DNA from: Takifugu bimaculatus | Taxonomy: Eukaryota; Chordata; Actinopteri; Tetraodontiformes; Tetraodontidae | Length of the DNA: 64,000 bases | Assembly (NCBI GenBank): GCA_004026145.2 | Contig: CP034976.1 | Span: 8,363,678 to 8,427,677 of the forward strand | Reading direction: 5' to 3' | Shown here: piece after piece, positions 11,831-24,860 of the stretch | Layout: every line of letters begins with the position of its first letter | Position numbering within the stretch: position 1 is the first letter of the stretch | Position numbers and translations under genes: made by a program | Notes under the pieces: model-generated | What the model saw: the letters and a program-made list of their open reading frames with translations, nothing else | The model's database searches: none | Told to the model about the DNA's origin: nothing

Positions 11831-14800
11831 TGTCCGGGAGCCAGAACAGTCACACACATATCAGATGCACTTTTATGCTGTACTCATTAAACTTAAGTTT
11901 CCTTTGACAGCAGAGTTTGGGTGTATAATTATGTATGAATTTAGATGCATAATTCTCCTTTTAAATGAACTCTCCATTCGAAAATAATGTAACGGGGCAG
12001 CGATGGAAAAGCGGGTCGACGTACTGGGGGCAACTGCAAGACTTCAAATAAATGAAGATAATTGTGGTGGCTTTCGGTGCTTCTGCACCACAACCCCGTG
12101 TGCTTCTGCCACAGGGTTGAACTTTCTAGAGCCGGCGATCGATAGCAGACGTGCTGGAATGAGCGGTCTGGTATGGATCGGGTTTGATACAGCGCGTGAG
12201 GGCTTCAGAACCAGCGAAGATAAACAGGTGGAGACAAAGTGCGCTGCAAGAGGAGAGCAACACCCACGTGCACGTACAACCTGCATGCACGTTCAGATCT
12301 GCTGGGTCACATTCTAATACACATTTACATACATGCTTGTGAAACGCATCGCATGCATCTTCAGGGCCGGACCGGCCACAATCCAGCATCTCCAATGAGC
12401 CCAACGCCTCAAGAAAATATTAGCTTTCTCAAGGACTCCTAAACACATGTAAATCATCTCCTGAGTTCATATCAGAACTTTCACGAGTTCTATATGGCAA
12501 AGAGGCGCTTTTACAGTGCTGCTGCCTCCCACGCGTGGTGTTGGTGACACATAGGAAAAGCCATTACAGTCACACTTCCTCTCCGAGGAGCAACAACACT
12601 ATTTTAAATGAAACACACAGGAAACATGTGGGTGCGCTGCTGCATAGGTGCACGTGTGCGTGCGTGCGTGCACGTGCACGTGTGTGAAGCGCCGCCAGAG
12701 GTCCCATGACCGTCCTTCTGTGATGGCCGGCGTCTGCTGTGACCCCTCAGCGGGGCGGAGCAGCAGACCGAACAGTCGGGATCTGTTGCTCACCGTCCAC
12801 GCTCCAGTTTCACTTCTCCCTCCAAAGTGGATCTTGTGATCTAATTGCGTAAGCAGTCACTTGGAATGTGCTTGTGCATGCGCGCATGTGAGTGTTGTTT
12901 GTTTTCAAAACATAGGAGGGATGATTTCGCATAACGTCCGTGCCGCCGCTTCCTCGTGTCACCGCGCGGGTGCGAGCTCAACGCCAAAACCCGAAGAAGC
13001 GCACGTGTCTGTGCTGGTGAGCGCGCCCACAAGTGTGCGTGCACACACTGGGGGTCCGGGGGTTTGGACACCCGCTGAAACTCAATCACGTCACAAGAGG
13101 AGGTGCACGCCTGGAGGATTGGCGGTAAATTGCGTCACAGTACACAAAAGGCGCGAGGTGGCGAGTACCTTTTTACGACTTCCGGAGACGACAGCAGTAA
13201 TCACACGTGCGCGGATGAATTTGGACAGGGCGCCTTATCGCATCATCAGATGCCATCAGCATCTGTCGCCCTAGCGGGTTGCCGTCGTGCATGCACACAC
13301 ATGCTCACGTGCACACGTCCGCATTATTTATGTTACTCACAAACACGCCTCATCTGTCAAGCTAGCGGGCCAAAGTACGGGTCCGGTACGCTACTGGTTT
13401 AGCAGCACACCTGCAGCTGCAGCCAGGTGACCTCATCTGCAGCTTGTTTGTTTGTTTTTATCACTCTTGGCTAATTCACACTCATCCGAAGGTGGTGATA
13501 AACAGCACTGAGCTAAGACACATGTTTCCTGTAAAATCCTCCAGACTTCCTCCAACGCTGAAAGGAAACCGTTTCTTACGTGCCCCTTATTCACGTGCAC
13601 AAAGTTCACCTTTGAGCGCGCTGCACGCCACCGCGAGTCCCCCCTCATGCAGCCGGGAGGGAAGCATGCAGGTGTTCGTCGAACCGCAGCGCTTGCAGAG
13701 GAATATGTTCCAAATTAGAGCAAAACATCTCTAAAAAGTGCACAGCAAGCGTTTTTTTTGTTCCCACGGCACTGCAGAGACATTAATGTGTGCTGAGAGT
13801 GCTCAGGTTTGTGTACCACTGCAGTGGAGCACGATGAAGAGTAAGTTCATCTTAAGTGTAATTCAATAAGGCAGGCGGTAAACAGTTTTAGAGCGGCTCT
13901 CAGACGCGGATACACACAGGGCTTCATCCTCTCTGCTTTCACATTTGGTTTTGAGGGCTTATAAAATGATTTGGTCAACATTTCCTGTGACTATAAGCAA
14001 CCTACGCAGGAGTGGTTTGAACTTTTTCAGAATGAAAGCAACCAAAATGTCAGAGAAATATGAGGAAATTGCCCAATGGAGTGGAGTTAATCTTGTTGCA
14101 ATCTTTCTTTAACGTAACTTCCTATATAGGAGGGTGATAAATATGAAAGGGTTTACACAGTATTTAATCAAGTTGGGGTGATATATTATGAGGTATTTGC
14201 CCAGAATACTGCTAAAATGGATGGACGAGGATCCTCTCTGTGTGTTTTCCACATTTAATCCAACCGCATAATTACATCTTGAATTGCTGGGAACAATGCA
14301 GCTGTAATTTAAAAGGCATCGTACGATGGCAGCACGAATGCTTTACTTCGGCGCTTACCTTACACCCCCGCTCAGTCCTCTGCTGAGGTGTGAAGCCAGA
14401 GAGGATTTTTCCACTGTTAATTAAAGTGTCTGTCTTAGAGAGAATTAAGGTCATGATCTCCCGGACCTCACCACTCCCACAGTCCCTGAGAAGAGAGAAG
14501 AGAGGAAAAGTGATTAAATGACGGAAATAAAAGGGTGAAATGACTTAATGAACCTCCTAACGAGGCCTACTGCTATTTAATAAGGGTTTATTGTTGCTTA
14601 ATTAGCACAATATAACCACTTGTGTGGACTTGTTCATTGTTAACTTTAAGATAATCAAGCTTCCGCCTGACTTGCCATCACGCGCTAACAATGTGATAAT
14701 GAGATAGCATTAGGTGACGTCCGGTAGGGCATTTGCACACATAACTGATCATTAGCGACCAGGACCCAGATAAAAGTATAACTGCCACAACCCCAGCCCC

Positions 14801-15797
14801 CGCCCCCCCCAGATCTGTATCACAGATCACTTTTATTTTGTTATTGGGATATATATTTGGGCCCCTCCACTCTTTACTTGTTCGGGACGCATGTGGAAGG
14901 AAGAGGACGTGGATTCAGATTCAACCTCTAACCGACTGCATCATCTGTGCAACACACACCTGCGGGGGTGGGGGGGCGAAGCTCTGTGGTGACACTCAGA
15001 GCTGTTCCTTTATCGTTTACAACCCCGCTCTTTTACTCCTGAATGACATCATCACGTGAGATTGCGGTTTGTGACCTTAAGACGCCGTCGAACCCTGGCG
15101 GACGAGTCAGGTGGTTTGTGTAGGCCCGGTGATTCAGCCATGAATCCCCGATTCAGACAGTCTTCCCTCTACAGACATCAGAGTGACTCATGTGGCTCAG
15201 ATGAACTTTGCGAAGCATTCGGTGAGCTTTGTGAGCTTTCAGACTTTCATTCAGTCGGTGACGCCGGCCCCCTTCGCAGGGCCTGAGTCAACGCCATCAA
15301 ACGCTGCGTCTGACCTACACGTTAGCACCAAAGTTCCCTCATTCCTGGACCGTAGACTCCATCTGAGTCATTCTACATTCTGCTGTGTTTCACACAGGAA
15401 TTAAATGACGGCATCGCCAATGGCATCATCCTTATCGGCTTGAATCATAACCTCACTAGATTTTCTTAAAAAATGCCGATCCGTGGAGCTAATCTAAATG
15501 CCACAAACGCTGAGAACACTCGGCATCTCAGAGCCGACTCAGAGCCCGAGCTCAAGTGAGCATAAACAAGGTAATTAAAGTCAGACTCCTCTGGACCCAC
15601 TTCAGTCACATGTCTGGGTCCTGGTCTGCCTTTAAAAACAAAGGATGAGAAATCAAATCAGATATGTGAATTATATTATACATATTATGTTAGTGGAGAG
15701 CCAGATATAGCAGTTTAGAGCCCACCCTGAGCTTACCTCAGACCAGTTCCTGCAAACACACTAAGGAGGGTTCACGTCTGGTAAAGAGCTTTTAGAA

Positions 15798-15798
<1 letters not shown>
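11831..15798. other. Noncoding; CpG- and CACGTG-rich subregion, no gene seen
   Basis: From about 12240 to 13660 the sequence is unusually CpG-rich with eight CACGTG palindromes (12265, 12651, 12671, 12677, 13002, 13204, 13306, 13592). The flanks are ordinary unique sequence. Open frames of up to 137 codons in the CG-rich part, such as 12861-13274, overlap on both strands and give translations with no family resemblance, so none is called. Confidence 0.5.

Positions 15799-15858
<60 letters not shown>
15799..15858 (+). repeat. (TG)30 microsatellite
   Basis: Uninterrupted TG dinucleotides followed by a GGTGGGGGG tail. Confidence 0.95.
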
Positions 15859-15859
<1 letters not shown>

Positions 15860-16113
15860 TGGGGGGTCCCTGGTCCCTGTAAACTCTAACACACACATAC
15901 GACACAACTGGTAGATGTGCCTCTTATTTGTGCAAAGTCTCTGCAGGTTTACTAATCCTAAACTAATGAAAACTACAGTGAGTCACCTTGTGAGTATGTA
16001 CACACACACAGACAGACACAGACACACACCGACACACACAAATGCAGATTAGGAGCAAGATTTAACAATGACATCACCTAGCTGGCAGCTTTATGTGAAA
16101 ACACAGCACTTTA

Positions 16114-16115
<2 letters not shown>

Positions 16116-16192
<77 letters not shown>

Positions 16193-16210
16193 GTGTGTGT
16201 GTGTGTGTGT
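16116..16210 (+). repeat. (GT)n microsatellite with two interruptions
   Basis: About 95 bases of GT broken once by a doubled G and once by a C (GTGCGTG). Two of the three open frames printed through it are pure Cys-Val or His-Thr translations. Confidence 0.95.
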
Positions 16211-19200
16211 TGGGATCAACATTAACAAAGTTAAATATTCCCCAGAAACATTCGTGCCAGATGAGTCTGTGCATTTAAACACTTTTTTCCCAGGAACTTT
16301 TTGGGAAAATTTGTTAGATCTTTAGCGTTCCAGGTGCATTCTGGGAGTTTAAACGCCCTAGCTTTGAAGGATCAACTTTACGGTTTCTTCCTTTTACATT
16401 GAGGTTTTATTTTATGTTCAGAATTATGTAATTCAGCCCGAGGGCAGGGTGAAGTCACACTCCAGAGGGTTGTTAGCCCAGCATCCGACATCGGAGACAG
16501 ATTTGGAGCATCAGAAAAGGAAAAAAAAGAGTGGCGGCGTTGTGTGGGAAAGGTTTGATCTCTTACAGTCACAGTTCATGCACCGCGTCTCTGCTGCCTA
16601 GCTCAAACACTTCCATTCCCTCCGTTTATTTCCAGCACGTCAACCAGCTGACGACTCCTGCGGCGGGACCGGCAATTTCCATCGCTGTCACGTACTCCTG
16701 CACTTCCAGACAGATGTCAATTTTATGTCGGGAGGATTAGGAATGCCAGTTATTGTTCTGCAGCATGAAAATGATGTCAACTCTCCTGCCGGGGCCTTCG
16801 CTGGGAGCCGGCGGGGGGAAGCAGCTGATTATTCCTGCAAAGATGCCAACATCTGAGGAGCTAGCTCCCTGTTTTCCAGCCCTGTCAGCTGTGCCGCGGA
16901 GGGTTACAGAGCGGAGGAGGGGAGGAAGGAGTGATGTCATCTTTCCGACACGGCTTTAAAATCTGGGAGTTCGTGTGCTGGTGCGCTGCAGTCCGGCGGA
17001 TGACGGCTACAGTGGCGGTGGTGGTCAATCTGGCGGTGGCGATGACGACGCTGGTGGTCAGAGCGGTAAATGACAGCAATACGGACCGTTTCTTCCCTCT
17101 GAGCGGGCAGACAGACACGCTTCTCAATTATGAATTAGCATGTAAAAATAAACCGCCACAGCTGGTAGTTAGGTCGTATTTTCAGGGCGCTTAAAGACTT
17201 TCCATCTTCTGCTGCACTCGTTGGAGGAAGATCGCTAACTGCCTGGCTAACTGTAGCCAGCATTACATCGCTTTCATTCCTCATAAGCGCCCATTAACGT
17301 CCGATGCGTACCTGCTATTTTTCAGTTCCAAACTATGAATTTAGCCAGGGTGCCACAGGGCTTCCCGCTCATTATGGTTAGACTAATAACATGTGCAGGG
17401 AAGCTTTAACTGTTAAAGGACTTCGGCACCAAAGCGCTGACTGAGCCGAGGCTTTTAAAGGGCTCACGCATGCAAAGCTCCGTTTCTTTGGCTGTGCAGA
17501 TATCAACTTCATTACTAAGTCGGCCCATTCCAGGCAGTTTTCGACACCTCGGCCTCCCCCTCCCAGCTTTATCTGTTTCCATTTGTCCAGTTTGTTTTCA
17601 ACAATCTCTCCCATTTCCCCCTGTTTTCCCAGTCACGCCCTCCGCGTTGAACTATGTCTAATTTTACACAGAGCCTGATGTCATTGCGCCTGCAGGGGCT
17701 TTCCCACATGCACGGCAGCTGATAACACACATGACTGAGAACCGCTCAAACTCATGGGCGTGTAACAGTTTGAAACTTCTTAGTCATATCAGCAGAGCCA
17801 TGAAAACCAGAGCCGTGCCTTCCTCCAAACATCACCTCGGTGCCGTCTCGTCGTCCAGAGAGCCGAGCTGTGAAAACTCCGGTAACAGGAAAAACCATTT
17901 CAACTGGCTGTGAGTCCGGTTCGTTAAAATGGCTGACTCATCAGACTGTTATGCTGGAGAGCGGCTCCTGTTCAACACGTCGGACACTGCCAAATCAAAG
18001 CGCTCTTGCAGTAAACAGCAAATGTTCTTTTGAGCAGCTGTGCGAGTGAATAAAAAAATAATGGTGGGGAGAATGAAGGGGGAGGGAACGACTCCAGAAT
18101 GAGCTCAACTCCCGCTGGAGAGCCAGATAAGCTCAGCTGATAGGCACCCTCGGGAGGAAGCTGGACTTGTTTATGAAGGGAATGACATCATAGCCTGATC
18201 AGACAATGACCTCGCGCTGACAAGATAATGGCTGACAGAGGGAGGGACGTGCGAGCTGCTGCAGCCGGAGCTGGACGGACGGATGAAAGTTGAACGAGTT
18301 CAGCAGGTTATATTTTTTCCACCTAAGCACAACATGATGTGTAGATCTGATAAAACGTTCCCAATTACGTTGGCTGATCACTTACGTGTTCTCTGTCCAA
18401 GAACTAAATACCTATCAGGATCTCGGAAGAGATGTTTTTCCAGCTCCGTTTGATAGATTAGTCCAAACTCTCTGGAAATTCGGATACATCTAGTTGCTGT
18501 TTGGAGTACGACCAGTAAAGTAATGTATGTTGTAGCTGTTCCCTGTTGGCTCACACAAAGGACCGTGACAACTTTCCAAAACAACACTCAGTCGCGCTGC
18601 ACTTTCTGCAAGCTGGTCTGTGCTGACCTCTTATTGTCTCGGGGATTGGGACGGCATTATTGGGGGAGGGGGGGGAGGGGGAGTCCTTAAAAAGCCAAAA
18701 GAAATGCTAGGAGGGGGGCCGGAGAAGCTCTCAGACCTCCCAGGAACACGACTGGACTAAAGCCCCAAAAACAAAGCTTTGCTGCTGGGTTGGGAATTTT
18801 CAACTGTGCCCCCGGATTATGGAGCCAGTACGCGCTGGAGGGCGGCGGTGGACAACAAATGCTGATTTTGGCTAAAAATGGACGCTGGGCGGTGAAAAGT
18901 CTGTTTGTCTGCCGTTTCGGGGCTGAAAGTACTGCACTCGCTGCATCTGTGAGAATGAGGCCGACAAAATTAGGAACCAGCCTGTCAGAACGGCCTTGGA
19001 GTTTTTGAGACATGAAAAGGTGCTGCACCACTAAAGAGATGAATCCATGCCTGTAATAAATCTAATTAAAACAGGGACGCTTACGGTAAATTCAGCTAAT
19101 CTTAAAATCTTCATTCCCATCAAATGGGGCCCAAACCAAACATAATTATAATGTGCAGTCGCCACAACTGAGCAGAGGAATCCAGGAGCCCTGGAATAAT

Positions 19201-21287
19201 GACAGTACGGCGCTGTCTCTCATCCAGGACAGGCTGGTTTTATGAGCTGGGACGTGTTACATATCCAGAATAAATACTGACTGAGAATTTACAGGCAAAC
19301 ACATAAACGAGGTTTTCACGACATTTTATCCCCACCACAGAGTTCTGTTTAGGTGTCGCACATCTTTGATTGGTTCTGTTATCACCATAAAGTGCTCGGC
19401 CTTTTTCTTCGATCTTCGAGGCTGATCACGCCAGTAAAACTCAGCGCGGCGAGGCCGACCACAAGGTGAGCCGCGTCGGCTTAATTCATCCTTCGGATGT
19501 TCAAAATGGTCTGCAGGGTGCACAAGAAGCTACGCTAGTTAGCACAACACAATTTGGGAGGGAAGTGGTGAATGGAACACTCAAGAAAGAACTACAAGAA
19601 ACACCTGAACAAGACCGACTTTCATTCTATTAACCATGTATTATGGTTATATGCTTATATGTATAAACAGGTCATTTTTTTAATGAAATCTTAACTATTT
19701 CAGTTAAAACATTATCAAATGGCTTTCCAGACAAAGTATAGAGAGAGGGAGAGAGCGAATTTACACAAACAGAATGGTCCCATCTGGCCTGATTAACATG
19801 CTACACTGCTAATGCTTACTTTTAATGGTGTGATCATCTCACACGCTCATTTTCACTGAATTCTTAATGCAAAATTAGCATATTAGAACAACATATTGTC
19901 TCTCACTAGCCCAGGGGCCCAGTGCAAGGTGGTGTCAGCTTCCATTTTTGTCTCGAGCAGAAGCGGTCTGAACATGTGTTTATTTAGACACGTCGGAGGG
20001 GAAAGATGATGTAAAAGCAGATGTTGGAGGACAAGAATGTCATTTCATTCTGATGCAAGTGTCAGAGACTATTAACTCATTTACGTTCCAGAGCAGATTT
20101 AGAATAAAGAGAGGGGTGGCGTGGAAGGTAACGGCAGCACGGCTGCATCCAACACTGGTTCCTTGGTTGTTTGAGAGAGAGAGACTCACAGGGTTCAGAC
20201 CACCAATGTAGCCAATAATAAGTTTGGCTGTAAAGAGGGAGAGAGAGAGAGAGAGCAGGTGGGGAGTGTCAGGGTGGAGTGGGCGGGGGAGGGGGGGGCA
20301 GCATATTTCACCTCCACTCACCTGACACGGCCTCTCAAAGAAACCTTTCATTAGACCTTCAGAAAAGTCGGCTCAGTCTGCCCGGTGCCGTCAATTTAGC
20401 CGCCACGTTAGCCCGACTCTGCCGTTTGATCTGGGGGATTTTTCATCTCATGAGTTTCATACATGAGGATTTGGCAAAAAAAAAAAAAAAAGAAAGAAAG
20501 AAAATCAAGACGCCTCTGAGGTGGAATCCACCTAATGCATCTGTTAAGTGATCTAATGTGTGCTCGGCTAACCTGAGTCCACCTGGAGGGAACAAGAGCA
20601 TTAAAAGGGAGCATCTTGTGCTCTTTTATCATTAAAAAAACAACTTTTTATTTTTTTACATGTGGTCAGATTGTGTATTCTATTCAGATATTTCTGTATA
20701 TTTTGTGATGGTCATTATTGAGGGATGTCCTCCAGGGGGGCGTTGGAGCGTGTCGGGGCCGTCTCAAATGTTTCTCACCTCAAAAATAATGTGATTTAAC
20801 ACCAGAGAGGAACGACAGCACCAGCTTTTTGTCCTATGGTCTATTCCTGTAGTTTATAACAGGTTCATAACCAGGCTGTATCCCACTGTTTGAAATATCC
20901 CAAAGCTCTTATTTGGAGTATTTTAACTTTTTCGCAGTTGCACAACTCATCTTTAAAACATCTCACTGCATAGAAACAGGAACTCCTCCTAAAAATTCCA
21001 TATCATAGGTGCGTTTTTCTGAAGAAACTTCAGGGTAATTTATGGGGCCATTTACAGGAACTTTTATGGGGCATAAACAAGTACCTGTTTCACGGTCAGT
21101 AGTTTGATCGAACCCGAAAAACTCCTTGACGGAGCTTGAGGTTAACTCAGATACTCATACTTTATCATACTCAGGGTCGCCTGATTGTTAGGTTAACATC
21201 TTAGTTATGCTGCTATAGGCCGAGGCTGCCGGGGTCCAGAAACATGATCACCTGAAAGACCTCTGTCACCCTGCTGGGTCATGGCTG
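16211..21287. other. Noncoding unique sequence; no gene seen
   Basis: No gene or intact transposon. The stretch contains a strong G-quadruplex motif at 18662-18681, a trinucleotide-like GGTGG/GGCGG stretch near 17010-17070, short (GA)n runs near 19740 and 20237, and an A16 tract at 20476-20491. A CAGGAACTTTT-bearing patch at about 20970-21120 may be an old repeat (see findings). Confidence 0.5.
18662..18681 (+). other. G-quadruplex motif (G5-A-G8-A-G5)
   Basis: Three long G runs separated by single A residues supply more than enough guanines for a four-tract quadruplex on the plus strand. Confidence 0.6.
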
Positions 21288-21375
21288 CCTCTCCTCTCCT
21301 CTCCTCTCCTCTCCTCTCCTCTCCTCTCCTCTCCTCTCCTCTCCTCTCCTCTCCTCTCCTCTCCTCTCCTCTCCT
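21288..21375 (+). repeat. (CTCCT)n pentanucleotide array
   Basis: About 88 bases of near-perfect CTCCT/TCTCC units, degenerating into CCCCTCCTCTCTTCC. The overlapping Arg-Gly-Glu frames on the minus strand are artefacts of the pentamer. The array abuts a dispersed teleost repeat and may be part of it. Confidence 0.95.
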
Positions 21376-21439
21376 CCCCTCCTCTCTTCCTCCATCTGTA
21401 TCCATCTACAGGCATAGCCACCTTCATAGCTGTATGCTG

Positions 21440-21720
21440 ACCTACTGACCGCCGACCCTGCTGACCCACTCAATTCTACCGGCAGTTTATTATAATTAAT
21501 ATCATTAATGTATTTCTATGATCTCTGCCTAGTCTCTCTTCTACCTGTCCTCCCCCCTTCTCCTCCCCCTTCTCCTCTCTGTCTACCCAGCCAGCCATTA
21601 GCAGGATACATGAGCCTGGTCCTGCTCAAGGTTTCTTCCTGTTAAAGGGGAGCTTTTCCTTGCAACTGTTGCTTGGTGGGGGTCAGGCCCTGGGATTCTG
21701 AGGTCCTTCCATATTTACCT
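21440..21720 (+). mobile_element. Dispersed teleost repeat, 'GAGCCTGGTCCTGCTCAAGG' family, forward copy
   Basis: The core at 21611-21690 holds GAGCCTGGTCCTGCTCAAGG, then TTTCTTCCTGTTAAAGGGGA and TTTTCCTTGCAACTGTTGC. A reverse-oriented copy lies at 61915-62000 in this window. The motif series is familiar from many teleost genomes. No coding capacity is seen, so it is non-autonomous or a fragment. Left limit is approximate; class is not assigned. Confidence 0.75.
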
Positions 21721-24639
21721 CCTTCCCTCCTGTGTTTTGTAGTTAGGATTTTTGGTTTTGGCGGGGAGGGGGGGTGTTCGTACCCAGTGTCTCAGTGGAG
21801 ACATGGTCATCAAAAGGATCAAGAGGAACCATTTTTGTAACGTTCCTGTCCCCAGGATTTAGAGAGACTGCAGGGTTGCGACAGCCCCTGGTCACTATCC
21901 AGAGGCCCAATAAAACTCTGCACCACGACGTTTTGCAGCTAAGTAGAACTGGGTTTGCTAGCCAAGCCAAACCAGGAAGTAGAGGACTGTCACATGTTCA
22001 GATCTTATTTTCTGGATTAAAGGAGCTTTTCTGGGTTTCATCACGTGGACGTTGCCGTTTGAATTCATCTTTGTTATAGTCATCGATTAAACATCACCTA
22101 GACTGAATCAATCACTGACTTGGCTTGAAATTCCTAGAGTCATTATTCAGCCACAAATATTGTTGTTGAGCACTTAAAGCCAGTGAGGTGTGCTGTTGTT
22201 TCGGTCCCTCGCAGAGCTTCTGTAGCCAAGCTTGACCTCTGACCCCAATAAAACTGAATATGACTTCAGGGATCAATGAAGCAGCAGACGCTAACCAATG
22301 TGCCCTGGAAATCAGCCTCAAAGACAAACGAGTTTCATTTGTTTACGACTTTTGGGAGGCACGGTGGTCGATTCAGGACGAGCGGAGCATCTGTGCGAGA
22401 GGAACACAACTCAGCAAACTTTAGCTTCCGTCAGGTGAAACAAACACAGGGTTGAATCTGGAAGGACTGAAGGATACAGACGCTCACTGGCACACATGTA
22501 GACAGACATGCACAAACACACAGCGAACGGCCACCCAGGACGAGAGGGAGGGGGAGAGAGATGGAAACTCTAACTGTGTTTATAACTGAACTCTGGATTA
22601 CAGGCTAGAGTGACAGAGTGAGACGGAGTTTCAGTTGCTCAGCTGTAAATAATTAAAACACAGCCCACCCCTGCTTACTCTCTCCTTTTTGTTCTTTCTG
22701 GCTCTTTCTAACACGCCCACACACATACACATAAATTATCTCTCTCTCGCTCATCTTTACGTATTTGTTATAATTGCTTTCCTTCCTGCTATATATTAGT
22801 TGTCAATTTTACAAAGAACATGCGAGAGCAAGCTGTTCATGTAAAATACAGAAGTATGCTTTCTATCCGGTCATAAATATTTCTAACATCTAAAAGTTTC
22901 CAAAGCCTCTTGAGATAAAAGAAAAAGATCCCTTAAGCTTGGTCCACCAACAGACAAAGGGGGGGATCTTTGTCTACAGCAACAATGATTCTCCAGAGTT
23001 TTAAAGCATCAGCTGAAGAATTAAATAAAAGACATAAGCGAGACAAGGTGTGTGAGCAGCCACTCAGGACTACCACAGAAATGTAATCTATTACAGGGTA
23101 CAGATTACCTGTTACCATAAATCGGGGACAGATCCACAAGATCCTACGGTCACATGATGAAAATAGCTTAGACTCACACAGGAAACACACAAACAGTCCG
23201 GCCATCGCTGCTTCCTGCGTAGCCTGCCAAACAACACATGCAGGCCAAGGATGTGTCGTGCTGGGGTTGAAAGTTTAGCACGTGTAAAACGAGAAGCGAG
23301 CAACAGGCGTGAAACAAACACACACAGGCAGAGCAAAGTGCTCTCATTTGATGTGTGGGAGTCACAAGAGCTGGAGACGACATTAGAGATCCATTTGATG
23401 CAACAACCGAGCGTGCCACCCTCACTTCCTGTCCAGGCTAGTTTTAAAGGCTCCGCCTCCTGGTGTCTCCTGCAGTCATCCTCTTACTGAGAGCAACAAA
23501 ATCGAGCCGCAAACCAAAACCCCTCTTACGCTTCTCTTACTGTTACTTTCTGTTTACCTTTCTGAGCAGTTCAGGTGTGTGGTGAGAACTTCTCGTGAAC
23601 ATACTGGATATGACGTCATTGTGATTTGCATTTCCTGCTGTGTGGACTGGAATGACTGAAAAAGGCTTCACTATCTACGATATATATACAGAATATACAG
23701 AAAACAAGAGTTCCGCTCTCGGCAAAAACAATACCTGTTCCTGACAGCTGGATATGTTATAAACATCCCAATTAAGTGCTTATTACATTAGATTAAACTA
23801 TTTTTTTTATAAAGAATTACATTATACTTGTATATCTTGTACAGTGCTTGATATAAATTGACTGCACAAAGAAACCTCGTCTTTGTTTCCCGGAAATTAA
23901 AAATTTAAAAATGAGCTCATTTGAATGAAATGTAAATGACAGTGTTATTGGAACAGAGCGATAACCGCGCAGAATTTTATAAATCATCCAAATAATGTTG
24001 CTTCCTTCCCTGTTGTCAGGCCAGCTTTATAACATTTAATGACTTCTTAATGACGACTCTAAATTGTGCCACGGTGTTGGGGTCTGGGAGAATTATTCAC
24101 GCCGCCGTACCGAAGCGTTTGACGGCGCAATAAAACTTAATGAGATTTTGATGTAGTCCGAACCGTCCCGCCACAGCCGAGGTCAGGGGAAACGTCATCG
24201 TCGAAAACAACCACATATGAGGGTTTAGTGTCGTCTGTAAAGGCTCACGATGACTTTAAGTTTGAGTGTTACGCCTGTGGGATGTTCGTGGCAGGTTATA
24301 AATGTCCAGAGAAGGTTGGTGATCAAATTCAGAAAAAGAAAATCCAACTCTGTCAAGGGAGGGACCCATTTTGCCCTCAGCCCCAGGTTTGTTGCACTGC
24401 CAGCGAGTCCACTACTGCCCTAATACCCCCTTTCCAGGTTCCCCTCCCCGCCCCTTCCATTATCCCACCCCTCCACCTTCAGCCATCCCATCCATCTATC
24501 TGTATCCACGCACGCCCCTTTGTTTCTTCCCTCGCACTTGCCATAAGTCTAACCTTTGCAATGTCAAGTCTGCACTTTTTCATTAAGCGTCCACAATAGA
24601 CCTCCGCACCTCCATCCTGATTACAATCTCAATCTTCTA

Positions 24640-24860
24640 AATGTCCTCGCGCGGGAAATACTCCATTTCATTTATAACCTTTAATTTCGCTCTCGATCAC
24701 TATAACCGTTCATTCTGCCCACAACAAAAGCTCTGTTACGCTCACGGAGGCCTGACAAAGACTTATAATGGCGCTTATAATCACAAATATTGGAAATGCT
24801 TCTCTTTGGCCTTTTTACCACGTTTCACACTAAGTGATAATAATTATGATTAAGACTCAG
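24640..24860. promoter_or_regulatory. Candidate noncoding regulatory block
   Basis: Repeat-free and AT-rich, with paired TTATAATGGCGCTTATAAT (about 24763-24781) and GATAATAATTATGATTAAG near the right end. The look is that of a conserved vertebrate enhancer, but conservation was not tested. Confidence 0.25.

Noticed and set aside
12861..13274. 137-codon frame in the CpG-rich stretch
   Set aside because: CG-rich sequence lacks stops by composition. Opposite-strand frames overlap it and no domain is seen.
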